From assembly GCA_002391565.1 (NCBI GenBank), contig DGFH01000190.1, positions 1 through 16,054 of the forward strand: a stretch of 16,054 bases of DNA, written 5' to 3'. The notes below the pieces were generated by a model. The model ran no database searches and was not told the DNA's origin. It worked only from the letters and a program-made list of their open reading frames with translations. The translations under genes and the position numbers were made by a program. This document shows positions 5,783-14,021 of this stretch, piece by piece. Origin of the DNA: Anaerolineales bacterium UBA3905. GTDB lineage: Bacteria > Chloroflexota > Anaerolineae > Caldilineales > Caldilineaceae. Each line of letters begins with the position of its first letter. Position 1 is the first letter of the stretch.

Positions 5783-7630
5783 ATGTCCCCACAGTACGAA
5801 GATTTCGACCTGCTTATCGAACGCTTCGGCGACGGCTACCGTGTCCGCGTGATCGACTCACCGGCGGGACAGGCCCAGGCGCCGCTGCCGCCGACGCCGG
5901 ATTTGGCCGCGATCCAGGCCGCTCTCGACGCCGGCCAACAGGTCGATCAGTTTGACCCGGTGCAGAGTCGGCAATGGGGCGCGGCGTTATACGCTGCGCT
6001 TTTTCCCGGCGAGGTCGAGACCGCACTCCTGCGCAGCCTCGACGCTGTGAAGCGCAACGGACGCCATCTACGCGTGCGCCTGCACCTGACCGACGTTCCT
6101 GAGCTGGCGCGGTTGCCCTGGGAATTGATCTACGCGCCCCCGCTTGACCGCTTTTTAACACTCTCCACGACGACGCCACTTGTGCGCTACATGGCGCTGA
6201 GCGCCACTGCCCCACACCTGCCCGCGCCGCCGCCGCTGGCGCTGCTCTGCGTGTTGGCCGATCCTGTTGATCTGACGCCGCGCCTGGACGTGGAAGCCGA
6301 GTGGCGCCTGGTGCAAGAGGCAGTGGCGCCTCTGGTGGCAGGCGGCGCTTTGACGCTGACGCGGCTAACGCCACCCACCGTCGAGGCATTGCGTCAACAC
6401 GTGCGCCGCACCCCTGTGCATCTCATCCATTTCATCGGGCATGGCTGGGCCGACCGCACGACGCAGCAAAGCGGCCTGGTCTTCGAGGACGACGCGGGCG
6501 CCGCCGTGCTGGTCGATGCCGAAACGCTGGGTGTGATCCTGGAGGGTGACGCGGCGTTGCGCCTGCTCTTTCTCAACGCATGCGCCGGCGCCCGGGCGGC
6601 TGAGCACAATGCCTTTCAGGGCACGGCGCAACATCTGGTGCGCCAGGGTGTGCCTGTCGTGGTGGCAATGCAGTTCGACATCGTCAGCCAGCGCGCGACG
6701 CTCCTGGCGCAGGAGTTCTACCGCGCCGTGGCCGATGGCTACCCGGTGGAGGCGGCGCTCACCGAGGCGCGCAAGGCGCTCTTCACCGCCGACGCTGCGC
6801 CGGACTGGGCGACGCCGGTGATCTTCACGCGCGCGGCCGACAATCGCCTGGTGGAGACGCCGCCGCCCGCCGCACAGATGGTCGCCAAACCGGCGCCGCC
6901 CATCCCACGCCTGCCCTTCGAGCCGGAGATGGTCAGCATTCCCGGCGGCGTCCTCACGATGGGCGCCAGTGATGCACCGGCGGCCTGGCGCCAGCACACC
7001 GTCGAAGTGCCAGCTTTTGCCATCGGCAAGTATCCGGTCACCAATGCTCAGTATGCAGCCTTTGTCCAGCAGCAGCCAGAGCGACGCCCGCAGCAAAGCG
7101 GTTGGTTCTTCACGACGCCGCCCGCCGATCGCCTCGACCACCCGGTGACCGGCGTCACCTGGCATGATGCGGCGGCCTACTGCGCCTGGTTGGCGGTGCA
7201 GAGTGGGCGCGCTTATCGCCTGCCCAGCGAAGCGGAGTGGGAGCGCGCCGCGCGCGGGGACGATGCGCGCACCTATCCCTGGGGCGAGGAGCCGCCCACG
7301 CCAGAACGCTGCAACAGTGGCAGCGATCAGACGACGCCCGTCACGGCGACGCCAGCGGGTTGCAGCCCGTTCGGCGTCTGCGATCTGGTCGGCAATGTGC
7401 GCGAGTGGACGACAACGCGCTGGGGCGACAATGTGCGCCAACCGCGCTTTCTCTATCCCTACCGTCGCGACGAACGCGAGGCCGCCAGCACGCGCGTCAA
7501 CGAGCTGCACATCTGTCGCGGGGGAGCATTCAAGGATGCGCCGGCGTTATTGACGTGCAGCGCACGCACTGCCGTCCACGCCGACGCCCATCTTGACTTC
7601 ATCGGCTTTCGCGTCGCTTGTGACGCCTGA
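5783..7630 (+). CDS. CHAT protease domain fused to a degenerate FGE (sulfatase-modifying-factor fold) domain
   Basis: 615 residues. The N-terminal half is a CHAT domain (caspase-like clan CD peptidase). The pre-domain signature VPELARLPWELIYAPP (105-120) is followed by the catalytic His in HFIGHG (His220) and the catalytic Cys in LNACAGA (Cys267). The conserved VRQGVPVVVAMQF and AVADGYPVEAALTEARKA complete it. A Pro/Ala linker (about 357-378) leads to an FGE-type domain (about 380-613): MVSIPGGVLTMG, IGKYPVTNAQYAAF, VTWHDAAAYCAWL, YRLPSEAEWERAARG, PWGEE, GNVREW, RGGAF and IGFRVA. The two active-site cysteines of true FGE, expected just after RGGAF, are Asp585 and Leu590 here, so this domain is probably a binding module, not an oxidase. 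The gene leads a three-gene operon; the next start is 31 bp after the stop. Inferred role: protease effector. Its substrate is unknown. Confidence 0.9.
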   Translation: MSPQYEDFDLLIERFGDGYRVRVIDSPAGQAQAPLPPTPDLAAIQAALDAGQQVDQFDPVQSRQWGAALYAALFPGEVETALLRSLDAVKRNGRHLRVRLHLTDVPELARLPWELIYAPPLDRFLTLSTTTPLVRYMALSATAPHLPAPPPLALLCVLADPVDLTPRLDVEAEWRLVQEAVAPLVAGGALTLTRLTPPTVEALRQHVRRTPVHLIHFIGHGWADRTTQQSGLVFEDDAGAAVLVDAETLGVILEGDAALRLLFLNACAGARAAEHNAFQGTAQHLVRQGVPVVVAMQFDIVSQRATLLAQEFYRAVADGYPVEAALTEARKALFTADAAPDWATPVIFTRAADNRLVETPPPAAQMVAKPAPPIPRLPFEPEMVSIPGGVLTMGASDAPAAWRQHTVEVPAFAIGKYPVTNAQYAAFVQQQPERRPQQSGWFFTTPPADRLDHPVTGVTWHDAAAYCAWLAVQSGRAYRLPSEAEWERAARGDDARTYPWGEEPPTPERCNSGSDQTTPVTATPAGCSPFGVCDLVGNVREWTTTRWGDNVRQPRFLYPYRRDEREAASTRVNELHICRGGAFKDAPALLTCSARTAVHADAHLDFIGFRVACDA

Positions 7631-7661
7631 GCGCACCGCCGCCTGTGAAAAGAAACACACC

Positions 7662-8654
7662 ATGCCCAACAACGAGATTGCCTGGAGCTATATCGCCGAT
7701 CAGATCAACCGCAAGAAGTGCACGCCGGTGATCAGCAATCAATTGATCCTGGGTGCGCTTTTCCCAGGCCAGGCAGTAGTGAGCGAGTGGGCCAAGAGCG
7801 GCGGCTTCCCCCTGGCCGACGCCAACCTGGAATTGGTGGCGCAATACCTGAGCGTCACCTACCGCGATGCGTACCGCGCCAAAACCGAGTATCTGGAGTT
7901 TCTAAAGCAGCGCTATCTGGCGGCTGCTGCGCAGGACCCGACGCTGGAGCCAGGTCTGCTTGATCAGGTGCGCCGCGAACGTGGCCTGAGCTTTTCACAA
8001 CTGGTCGGAGATCGGCTGGGCTATCCTGCCGCCGGCGATATGGAGAATCCACTCAATCTGCTGGCGGCTTTCGACATGCCGATCTACCTGACGACCAGCC
8101 CGCATCTACTGCTGGAGACGGCGCTGCGCAATCTCAACAAGCGCCCGCGCACTGAAGTCTACGCCTGGCATCCCAGCCTGGAGGAGATCATCCCCGCTGA
8201 CTATCACCACAACCCGGATTTTCAGCCGACGACCGATGCGCCGCTGGTCTATCACCTGCACGGGCTGGATGAGTTTCCTGATTCGTTGGTGCTGAGCGAG
8301 GAGGATCATCTCGATTTTATCGGCAACGTCATCCACGACTTTCGCGAGATCGGGAAGATGCCCAACGCCGTGCGCAACGCCATCTCCAGCACGATCCTGA
8401 TCCTGCTGGGCTATAACGTGCAGTCGTGGGAGATGCGCGTGATCTTGCAGGAGTTGATCCGCGACCAGCCGCGCCGCCCGCGCAGTGTGGCGATCCAGCT
8501 CGACCCGCACGATATGCCGGAGATTCTCGATTCGGCGCGCTTTCAAGAATACGTGCAAATGTACCTGGCACAAGACAAGTATCGCTTCGACATCTACTGG
8601 GGCGATGCACTCGCATTTCTCAAGCAACTCTGGCGCGCCTGGCAGGGGGGATGA
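7662..8654 (+). CDS. SIR2-like domain protein
   Basis: 330 residues with the pattern of the SIR2-like (SIR2_2) family found in bacterial defence operons. The N-terminal AWSYIADQINRKKCTPVI (7-24) is in the place of the family's strand before the NAD-binding Gly-Ala-Gly loop, but reads ISNQLILGALFPG here. FDMPIYLTTSPHLLLE (137-152) corresponds to the usual TTNYDxxLE, with Ser-Pro-His in place of Asn-Tyr-Asp. PLVYHLHG (194-201) carries the usual His. LVLSEEDHLDFI (209-220) and ILLGYNVQSWEMRVIL (247-262) match the family end. Family members cleave or bind NAD; the altered loop makes activity uncertain. Start: an earlier ATG at 7593 would overlap the CHAT gene by 38 bp, so 7662 is chosen. Its stop overlaps the nSTAND ATG in an ATGA junction, indicating translational coupling. 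Confidence 0.8.
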   Translation: MPNNEIAWSYIADQINRKKCTPVISNQLILGALFPGQAVVSEWAKSGGFPLADANLELVAQYLSVTYRDAYRAKTEYLEFLKQRYLAAAAQDPTLEPGLLDQVRRERGLSFSQLVGDRLGYPAAGDMENPLNLLAAFDMPIYLTTSPHLLLETALRNLNKRPRTEVYAWHPSLEEIIPADYHHNPDFQPTTDAPLVYHLHGLDEFPDSLVLSEEDHLDFIGNVIHDFREIGKMPNAVRNAISSTILILLGYNVQSWEMRVILQELIRDQPRRPRSVAIQLDPHDMPEILDSARFQEYVQMYLAQDKYRFDIYWGDALAFLKQLWRAWQGG

Positions 8655-11600
8655 GCATGACTGCGAGCCTGACCGCTGACGACGTAATAACGCCCGACCA
8701 CGCAAATCCCTACATCGGGCCGCGTCCTTTTGGCGACAACGCGCGCGAGCGCCGTCTCTTTTTCGGGCGCGACCGCGAAAGCGCTGACCTGCTCTCGCTG
8801 GTGCTGGCAGAGCGGCTGGTGCTCTTTTACGCCCCCTCTGGCGCCGGCAAGAGTTCGTTGCTCAACGCGCGGTTGCTGCCGGCGCTACGCGAGGAAGGAT
8901 TTACGATCCTGGGCACGGTGCGCGTGGGGCGCCAGTTGCCCGCCGGGCTGACGCTGGATGCCCTTGCCAATGTCTATATCTTCAACTTGCTGCGCGATCT
9001 GGAAGATGAGCAGAGCAGCAGCCAAAGCCTGACGGCGCTGCGCCTGCCGGAGTATCTGGCCGCGCTGCCCTCCGCTGCCGGACACCCCGACCGCGTGCTG
9101 ATCATTGACCAGTTCGAGGAACTGTTCACCACCTACGAAGACCAGTGGGAAAAGCGCGAAGACTTCTTCCGTCAACTCAGCCAGGCGTTAAACGAAGACC
9201 CGCACTTGTGGATTATCCTTACGCTGCGCGAAGATTACATCGCCGAACTTGACCCCTATTTGCGGCTGCTGCCTAACCGCGGACGTGTGCGTTATCGACT
9301 CACCTACATGGATGCTGCAGCAGCGCTAGAGGCGGTGCAACAACCGGCGGCGCTGGCGGGTCGCCCCTTTGCGCCGGGCGTCGCCGAGAACCTGGTCAAC
9401 AACTTGCGCCAGATGACGACCGGACTCGACGGCGCGCCCAGACTGGGCGAAACCATCGAGCCTGTGCAGTTGCAGGTCGTCTGTATGCAACTGTGGGAGA
9501 ACTTGCGCGACCGCCCCGGCGCTACGATCACCGCCGCCGATGTCGAGAGCCTGGCGCGCGGCGCCGGGCTGGGCGAGTTTGTCAACCACGCACTGGCGAC
9601 ATTCTACGAGCAGACGCTGGCGGCGGTGACGCTGGCTGGAACCGGCGTCAGCGAACGCGAAATCCGCGATTGGTTTAGCCAGACCTTGATCACCCGCGAC
9701 GGCACGCGCAATTTGCTCTACCAATCGGAAAGTGAGACAGGCGGGCTGCCCAATGCCATCGTCTTTGAGTTGGAGCGGCGCTTCTTGCTGCGCGGTGAGA
9801 CGCGCAGCGGTGGGCGCTGGGTGGAGCTGGTGCACGACCGCCTGATCGCACCGATCCGCGACGCCAACGCTCAGTGGCGCCGTCGCCATCCGTTGGTGAT
9901 CGCCGCCGATCTCTGGTATGCCGATCGGCGTCCTTCCTTGCTCATGAGCGGCCAGGCGTTGGTCGACGCCCAGGCGGAGCTGACGCGCCACCCTACGCTC
10001 TACAGTGAGATCGAGCGCCACTTTGTTGCAGCCAGCGCCGAGGCCGAAGCGACCCTGCTCAAGCAACAGCAGATGGAAGAAGAGAAGCGTAAGCAGCAAG
10101 CAGCGCGCAATCGGATCGTGGCGCTGGCTGCCGCGATCGCGGCGCTCTTGATGTTTCTGCTGATGGTGGCGGCGGTTGTCTTTGCACTGCAATCGCTCCA
10201 AAATTCGTTGGCTGCCCAAAACGCCACGCACACAGCCAACGCTGAGCGCGACCGCGCCATCCGCGCCGAACAGCGCGCCAGCGAAGCCGCACAACAGGCC
10301 GAGGCGCGCGCCGCCGAGGCGGAGGCGGCGCGCGCTGAAACCGATCATCTCAATCGCCAGATTCGCGCCGATCAGCTTGCCAGCCAGGCCGTGCTGGCGT
10401 TGGAGCAAAGCCCGCAACAGGCGTTGCTGCTGGCCGTTGAAGCCATGCGCATGAGCACAACCGATGGCGACCGGCTTTCGCACGCAGTGGAACAATCCAT
10501 CCACGATGTGCTGCACGCCACCGGGGGCATTCCGGCGACGACGATCGACGATGACGCGGTGGCGCTTGTCTTGGGCGCCGATGGGAGCTGGTTTGCCGCT
10601 GCCACCGCCGATGGCGCACTCCAGGCATGGCGGATCGATGACAGCGCGCTGCAAACGTTCGACCTCGCATCACCAGGTGCAACGATCACATGGGCGCTGG
10701 CGGCAGCGCCAGACGGGCGTTTGGCGGCAGCGGGCGATGACGGCGTCGTGCGGCTCTGGCGAATGGATGCGCCCGATGCCGATCCGCACATGCTAACGAC
10801 CACTGACGCCCCACTTTACACCGTTGTCTTCAGCCCGGATGGACGCTGGCTGGCTGCCGCTAACGAGAATGGCGATCTCTACCTTTGGGACACAAGCACG
10901 TCTGACGCGGCGCCACAGACGTTGCCCGGTCATATCGGCGCCATCAATGTCCTCACCTTTAGCCCAGACAGTCAATGGCTGGCATCTGGCGGCAGCGACG
11001 GCGCCCTGCGCCTGTGGATGACGGGTGCACCCGCGCAGGAGGTTGTCGCCACTTCCTACACGGCGTCAATCATGGGGATTGTTTTCAGCCCCGATGGGAC
11101 GGTTTACGCGGCTGGCGATCAATTCGGCGGGGTGCATGTTCATCCAACGCCCGGCGCCGCTCTGACATTCCCGGTCGATGGGTTGGCGTTGCCGGGCCAC
11201 GATGCAGCGATCCGCGCGCTGGATTTCTCCACCAACGGCGTCTGGCTGGCGACGGGTGACGAAAACGGTGTGGTGCGCGTCTGGAATCTCAAAGACAGCG
11301 CGCACAGTTATGTCGTGCGCGCCCATGCTTCCTTGCTGCGCGGGCTGGCGTTTGTGCGCGGCGCCGGTGGTGAAAAGCTGGTGACGGTTGGCGATGATGG
11401 GCCTGAACAGGCCAGCATGCGACTTTGGGATTACACTCAGGTCGGCGCTACGCCCATCACCGTGCGCGGGCACGACGGCGTCATCAACCTGCTGGCAAGC
11501 GTGCGCGGTCTCAACGGCTTTCTCACCGCCGGGTATGACCACTTCATCCGCATCTGGCTGGTGGATGACCCGCAGGCTGAACCGTCGATGCTGGTGACGA

Positions 11601-12598
11601 ACACACCCTTTAGCGACGAGCTACAAACGCCGGATGGACTCCGCCTCTACGCGATTGGCGGCGCCACGCCCGGCGTGCAGACATGGACTGCGCGCGGCGC
11701 CGAAACCGGCGCGCTGTTGACGACCACCGGCGCCAGCAGCCCCAGTGCACTGGCGGTTAGCCCCGATGGTGCGTTGACTGTCGCCGGGGACGCTGGCGGC
11801 GCGCTCTATATATGGCAACAGGGTGCAGCAACGCCCACCGCCGTCATGACGGGACACAACGGGCGCGTAGCGGCTGTGGCCTTGCATCCGGCAGGACGTC
11901 TGCTCGTCTCTGCGGGCGACGACGGCGCCGTGCATCTGTGGAACCTGGATACGGCGACGCTGCTGCGCAGCCTGCGCACCGGCGGGCCACGCATCACAGC
12001 AATGGGCATGAGCGCTGACGGCGATCTGTTGGCAGTTGCCGACAGCGATGGTGTGCTGACTCTCTGGTCGGTGACCGATCTAGAGCGGGCGCCGCTGCAG
12101 TGGCGGGCAGGCGACGCCGAAATCATCGGTCTTGCCATCAGCTCTGACGCCAGGCGTTTAGCCGCCGGTGATCAGGATGGGGGACTTTGGGTGTGGAGCC
12201 TGACAACGCCAGACGCTCCCCCCCAGCATTGGCAGGGTCACCTCAATGAGGTCAGCATGGTGGCGTTTGGCGAGACGCCTGATGAGCTGATCTCGGCCAG
12301 CGCCGACCGCAGCGTGCGGTTGTGGACTCTGGAGTCGCCGCTGCAGATCCCGACTGTGCTCAGCGGGCACACCGCCGCCGTCAATAGCGTCGATCTGGTT
12401 GGCGGGGAGTTGTTCACCGCCAGCACCGATGGCACACTGCGCAGCTGGCTGTTGGCGCCGGAGGCGCTGGCGGCGCGCGCCTGCATGGTGGCCGGGCGTA
12501 ATCTCAGCCAGGCTGAATGGGAGCGCTATCTTCCCGGTGCACCGTGCCGGGTTACGTGCCCAGGGCTGCCGGATGCTTGCGAAGTGGCAGCGCCGTGA
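8651..12598 (+). CDS. nSTAND-family NTPase with transmembrane helix and C-terminal WD40 propellers
   Basis: 1315 residues. The family entry motif NPYIGPRPFGDNARERRLFF (19-38) leads to the Walker A motif APSGAGKSS (61-69), Walker B VLIIDQFEELF (149-159) and the sensor-like ILTLREDYIAEL (189-200), followed by winged-helix-like ATPase tail sequence. A Glu/Lys-rich helix precedes one strong hydrophobic segment (about 489-513). A long Ala/Glu/Arg coiled coil with repeated AEARAAEAEAARAE-type text follows, then SPQQALLLAVEAMRM. From about 632 to 1270 there are some 15 WD40-like blades, each closing in x-W-x-x-x text (RLWRMD, YLWDTS, HLWNLD and so on), enough for two propellers. The tail 1275-1315 has conserved ACMVAGRNLSQAEWERY and several Cys. 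ATG 8651 overlaps the SIR2-like stop, with a GGGGGG Shine-Dalgarno-like run just before it. A frame open back to 8426 is not the true start. Likely the sensor/switch of the operon. Confidence 0.9.
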   Translation: MSMTASLTADDVITPDHANPYIGPRPFGDNARERRLFFGRDRESADLLSLVLAERLVLFYAPSGAGKSSLLNARLLPALREEGFTILGTVRVGRQLPAGLTLDALANVYIFNLLRDLEDEQSSSQSLTALRLPEYLAALPSAAGHPDRVLIIDQFEELFTTYEDQWEKREDFFRQLSQALNEDPHLWIILTLREDYIAELDPYLRLLPNRGRVRYRLTYMDAAAALEAVQQPAALAGRPFAPGVAENLVNNLRQMTTGLDGAPRLGETIEPVQLQVVCMQLWENLRDRPGATITAADVESLARGAGLGEFVNHALATFYEQTLAAVTLAGTGVSEREIRDWFSQTLITRDGTRNLLYQSESETGGLPNAIVFELERRFLLRGETRSGGRWVELVHDRLIAPIRDANAQWRRRHPLVIAADLWYADRRPSLLMSGQALVDAQAELTRHPTLYSEIERHFVAASAEAEATLLKQQQMEEEKRKQQAARNRIVALAAAIAALLMFLLMVAAVVFALQSLQNSLAAQNATHTANAERDRAIRAEQRASEAAQQAEARAAEAEAARAETDHLNRQIRADQLASQAVLALEQSPQQALLLAVEAMRMSTTDGDRLSHAVEQSIHDVLHATGGIPATTIDDDAVALVLGADGSWFAAATADGALQAWRIDDSALQTFDLASPGATITWALAAAPDGRLAAAGDDGVVRLWRMDAPDADPHMLTTTDAPLYTVVFSPDGRWLAAANENGDLYLWDTSTSDAAPQTLPGHIGAINVLTFSPDSQWLASGGSDGALRLWMTGAPAQEVVATSYTASIMGIVFSPDGTVYAAGDQFGGVHVHPTPGAALTFPVDGLALPGHDAAIRALDFSTNGVWLATGDENGVVRVWNLKDSAHSYVVRAHASLLRGLAFVRGAGGEKLVTVGDDGPEQASMRLWDYTQVGATPITVRGHDGVINLLASVRGLNGFLTAGYDHFIRIWLVDDPQAEPSMLVTNTPFSDELQTPDGLRLYAIGGATPGVQTWTARGAETGALLTTTGASSPSALAVSPDGALTVAGDAGGALYIWQQGAATPTAVMTGHNGRVAAVALHPAGRLLVSAGDDGAVHLWNLDTATLLRSLRTGGPRITAMGMSADGDLLAVADSDGVLTLWSVTDLERAPLQWRAGDAEIIGLAISSDARRLAAGDQDGGLWVWSLTTPDAPPQHWQGHLNEVSMVAFGETPDELISASADRSVRLWTLESPLQIPTVLSGHTAAVNSVDLVGGELFTASTDGTLRSWLLAPEALAARACMVAGRNLSQAEWERYLPGAPCRVTCPGLPDACEVAAP

Positions 12599-12624
12599 AT
12601 CGTGGATTCACATCTGGGCGTTCA

Positions 12625-12664
12625 GGCAAACAAAAAGCCGCTCTCACACTTGTCAGAGCGGCTT
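12625..12664 (-). terminator. intrinsic terminator of tRNA-Asn
   Basis: Read on the minus strand just past the tRNA, AAGCCGCTCT (12664-12655) pairs with AGAGCGGCTT (12644-12635) across a 10-base loop, followed by TTTTTGTTTG. On the plus strand the hairpin has no U-tract, so it is a poor terminator for the nSTAND operon that ends at 12598. Confidence 0.88.
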
Positions 12665-12671
12665 GCATTCC

Positions 12672-12748
<77 letters not shown>

Positions 12749-12765
12749 CACTGCCAACAAAGCGA

Positions 12766-12794
12766 AGTATAGGGGAAGATGGCGGCGCTGTCAA
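12766..12794 (-). promoter_or_regulatory. consensus sigma70-type promoter of tRNA-Asn
   Basis: On the minus strand TTGACA (12794-12789) and TATACT (12771-12766) are exactly 17 bp apart. Transcription would start about 12 bases before the mature tRNA 5' end, giving a very short leader. Confidence 0.9.
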
Positions 12795-12893
12795 ATTTCG
12801 GTGGAAAAGGCGGAACAATTGGCGCCCCCACTTCGTCACGCTTGCGACAGCGAATGGACGCTGAACAATTGTGATGAAAGGAACCAAGTTACT

Positions 12894-13664
12894 ATGAACA
12901 CCACAGTCACCCAGCGCGTACTGGCCATCACCCTGGCGGCGGCGTTGCTATTGACAGGCGCCTTTGCGGGCGGAAGCTGGCTGCAGACGCCGACTGTCCT
13001 CGCCCAGGAGGCTGCGACGCCCACCCCTTCCCGCACGATCACCGTCGTAGGCGAGGGCGTGGTCAACATCGAGCCCAATGTGGCGCGCACCAACATTGGC
13101 GTGGAAGTGCTGCGCCCCACCGTCGAAGAGGCTGCCGCCGAGAACACCGCCATTGTCGAGCGCTTGCTGGCGACCTTGACCGAACTGGGCATCCCTGGCG
13201 AGGACATCCAGACCAGCGGCTACAATGTCTATGCCGAACGCTACGGCGCCAGCGGTCCGGTGAGCGATGAGGAAGTGCAATACCGCGTCAGCAACAGCGT
13301 GACCGTCATCATCCGCAACCTGGACAAGGTGGGCGAGGTGTTGGATGCCTCGATCAAGGCGGGCGCCAACAACATCTACGGCGTAGAATTCCTGCTGGAT
13401 GACGCCACGGCGGTTCGCTCCGAGGCGCGCAAGCTGGCGGTCGAGAATGCCAAAGCCACAGCCGAAGAACTGGCAGCGCTCAATGGCGTGAAGGTCGGCA
13501 AAATTCTGGCGATCAGCGAAGTTGTTGGCGGCGCCGGCGGCTTCTACAACAACTCGATCAGCAACTTCCAGATCGGCATGGGCGGCGCCGAACGCACCCC
13601 AATTCAGCCTGGTCAACTGCGCCTGACGATGCAGTTACAGCTTACCTATGAGCTGGTGGAGTAG
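12894..13664 (+). CDS. SIMPL (DUF541) domain secreted protein
   Basis: 256 residues. A classic signal peptide (Arg8, hydrophobic stretch VLAITLAAALLLTGAFAGG, probable cleavage near VLAQ-EA) is followed by a short Thr/Pro linker. The SIMPL domain has the family pattern: ITVVGEGVVNIEPNVARTNIG, then TLTELGIPGEDIQTSGYNVY, VTVIIRNLDKVGEVLD, a NIYGVEFLLDD region, and a C-terminal beta-strand LRLTMQLQLTYELVE. Such proteins are exported or membrane-anchored beta-sandwich proteins of uncertain biochemical role. Start: the frame is open from 12801, but the signal peptide begins at ATG 12894, which has AAAGGA 11 bases upstream. The gene is a single transcription unit bounded by the divergent tRNA and the terminator at 13731. 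Confidence 0.88.
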   Translation: MNTTVTQRVLAITLAAALLLTGAFAGGSWLQTPTVLAQEAATPTPSRTITVVGEGVVNIEPNVARTNIGVEVLRPTVEEAAAENTAIVERLLATLTELGIPGEDIQTSGYNVYAERYGASGPVSDEEVQYRVSNSVTVIIRNLDKVGEVLDASIKAGANNIYGVEFLLDDATAVRSEARKLAVENAKATAEELAALNGVKVGKILAISEVVGGAGGFYNNSISNFQIGMGGAERTPIQPGQLRLTMQLQLTYELVE

Positions 13665-13730
13665 TCGTGTAGGGTGGTCAGGCATATTGTCGATCGCCTG
13701 ATCGCGTGATCCGATTACGGTCAACATGAA

Positions 13731-13783
13731 CGAAAAGACGGCGGAACGCACAGCAGTAACGTGCGCAACCCGCCGTCTTTTCG
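13731..13783 (+). terminator. strong hairpin terminator after the SIMPL gene
   Basis: CGAAAAGACGGCGG (13731-13744) pairs perfectly with CCGCCGTCTTTTCG (13770-13783). The loop carries a further GCAC/GTGC stem. The A4/T4 tracts sit inside the stem on both sides, so it can work in either direction. It lies 67 bp after the SIMPL stop. Confidence 0.8.
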
Positions 13784-13856
13784 CTCCCTCCGCCAATACG
13801 CCTGTTTTTTTCGTTGCATCCCTCTCTGTTAAACAATCATTTACATGCAGCCATTT

Positions 13857-13886
13857 TTGACATTGGCGCAGTTAGTGAATTATGTG
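13857..13886 (+). promoter_or_regulatory. candidate promoter of the ABC importer operon
   Basis: A perfect -35 TTGACA (13857-13862) is followed after 18 bp by TATGTG (13881-13886), a weak -10. It would give a leader of roughly 130 nt before the lipoprotein gene. Confidence 0.45.
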
Positions 13887-13891
13887 GTAGA

Positions 13892-13983
13892 ACACAATCG
13901 CAGGAGCAGCGTCTCAGTCTAACTAGAGCTTTGGCGTCATCGGCAAGTCGGTGTAGAGGAGACGATGACTTCTATCATTGTGT
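13892..13983 (+). other. possible structured 5' leader of the ABC importer
   Basis: ACACAAT (13892-13898) pairs with ATTGTGT (13977-13983), and inside it CGTCTC (13910-13915) pairs with GAGACG (13959-13964), enclosing a further 43 nt with short internal pairings. Nested closing stems upstream of a transporter could form a riboswitch-like or attenuator fold, but no known riboswitch consensus is recognised. Confidence 0.3.
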
Positions 13984-14021
13984 GCATCCACTCAACCAGA
14001 TTTATCAAAAGGAGATGTATT

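Noticed and set aside
7300..7630. Diversity-generating retroelement variable region at the end of the FGE domain
   Set aside because: The lectin-like fold is right, but there is no reverse transcriptase, no template repeat and no adenine-rich codon pattern in the window.
8426..8650. Upstream extension of the nSTAND frame
   Set aside because: It lies wholly inside the SIR2-like gene; ATG 8651 in the ATGA overlap begins the conserved N-terminus.
9326..10654. 442-codon antisense frame inside the nSTAND gene
   Set aside because: High GC makes long antisense frames common; the sense strand carries all recognisable motifs. The same applies to antisense frames at 6365-7510, 2907-3785 and 649-1401.
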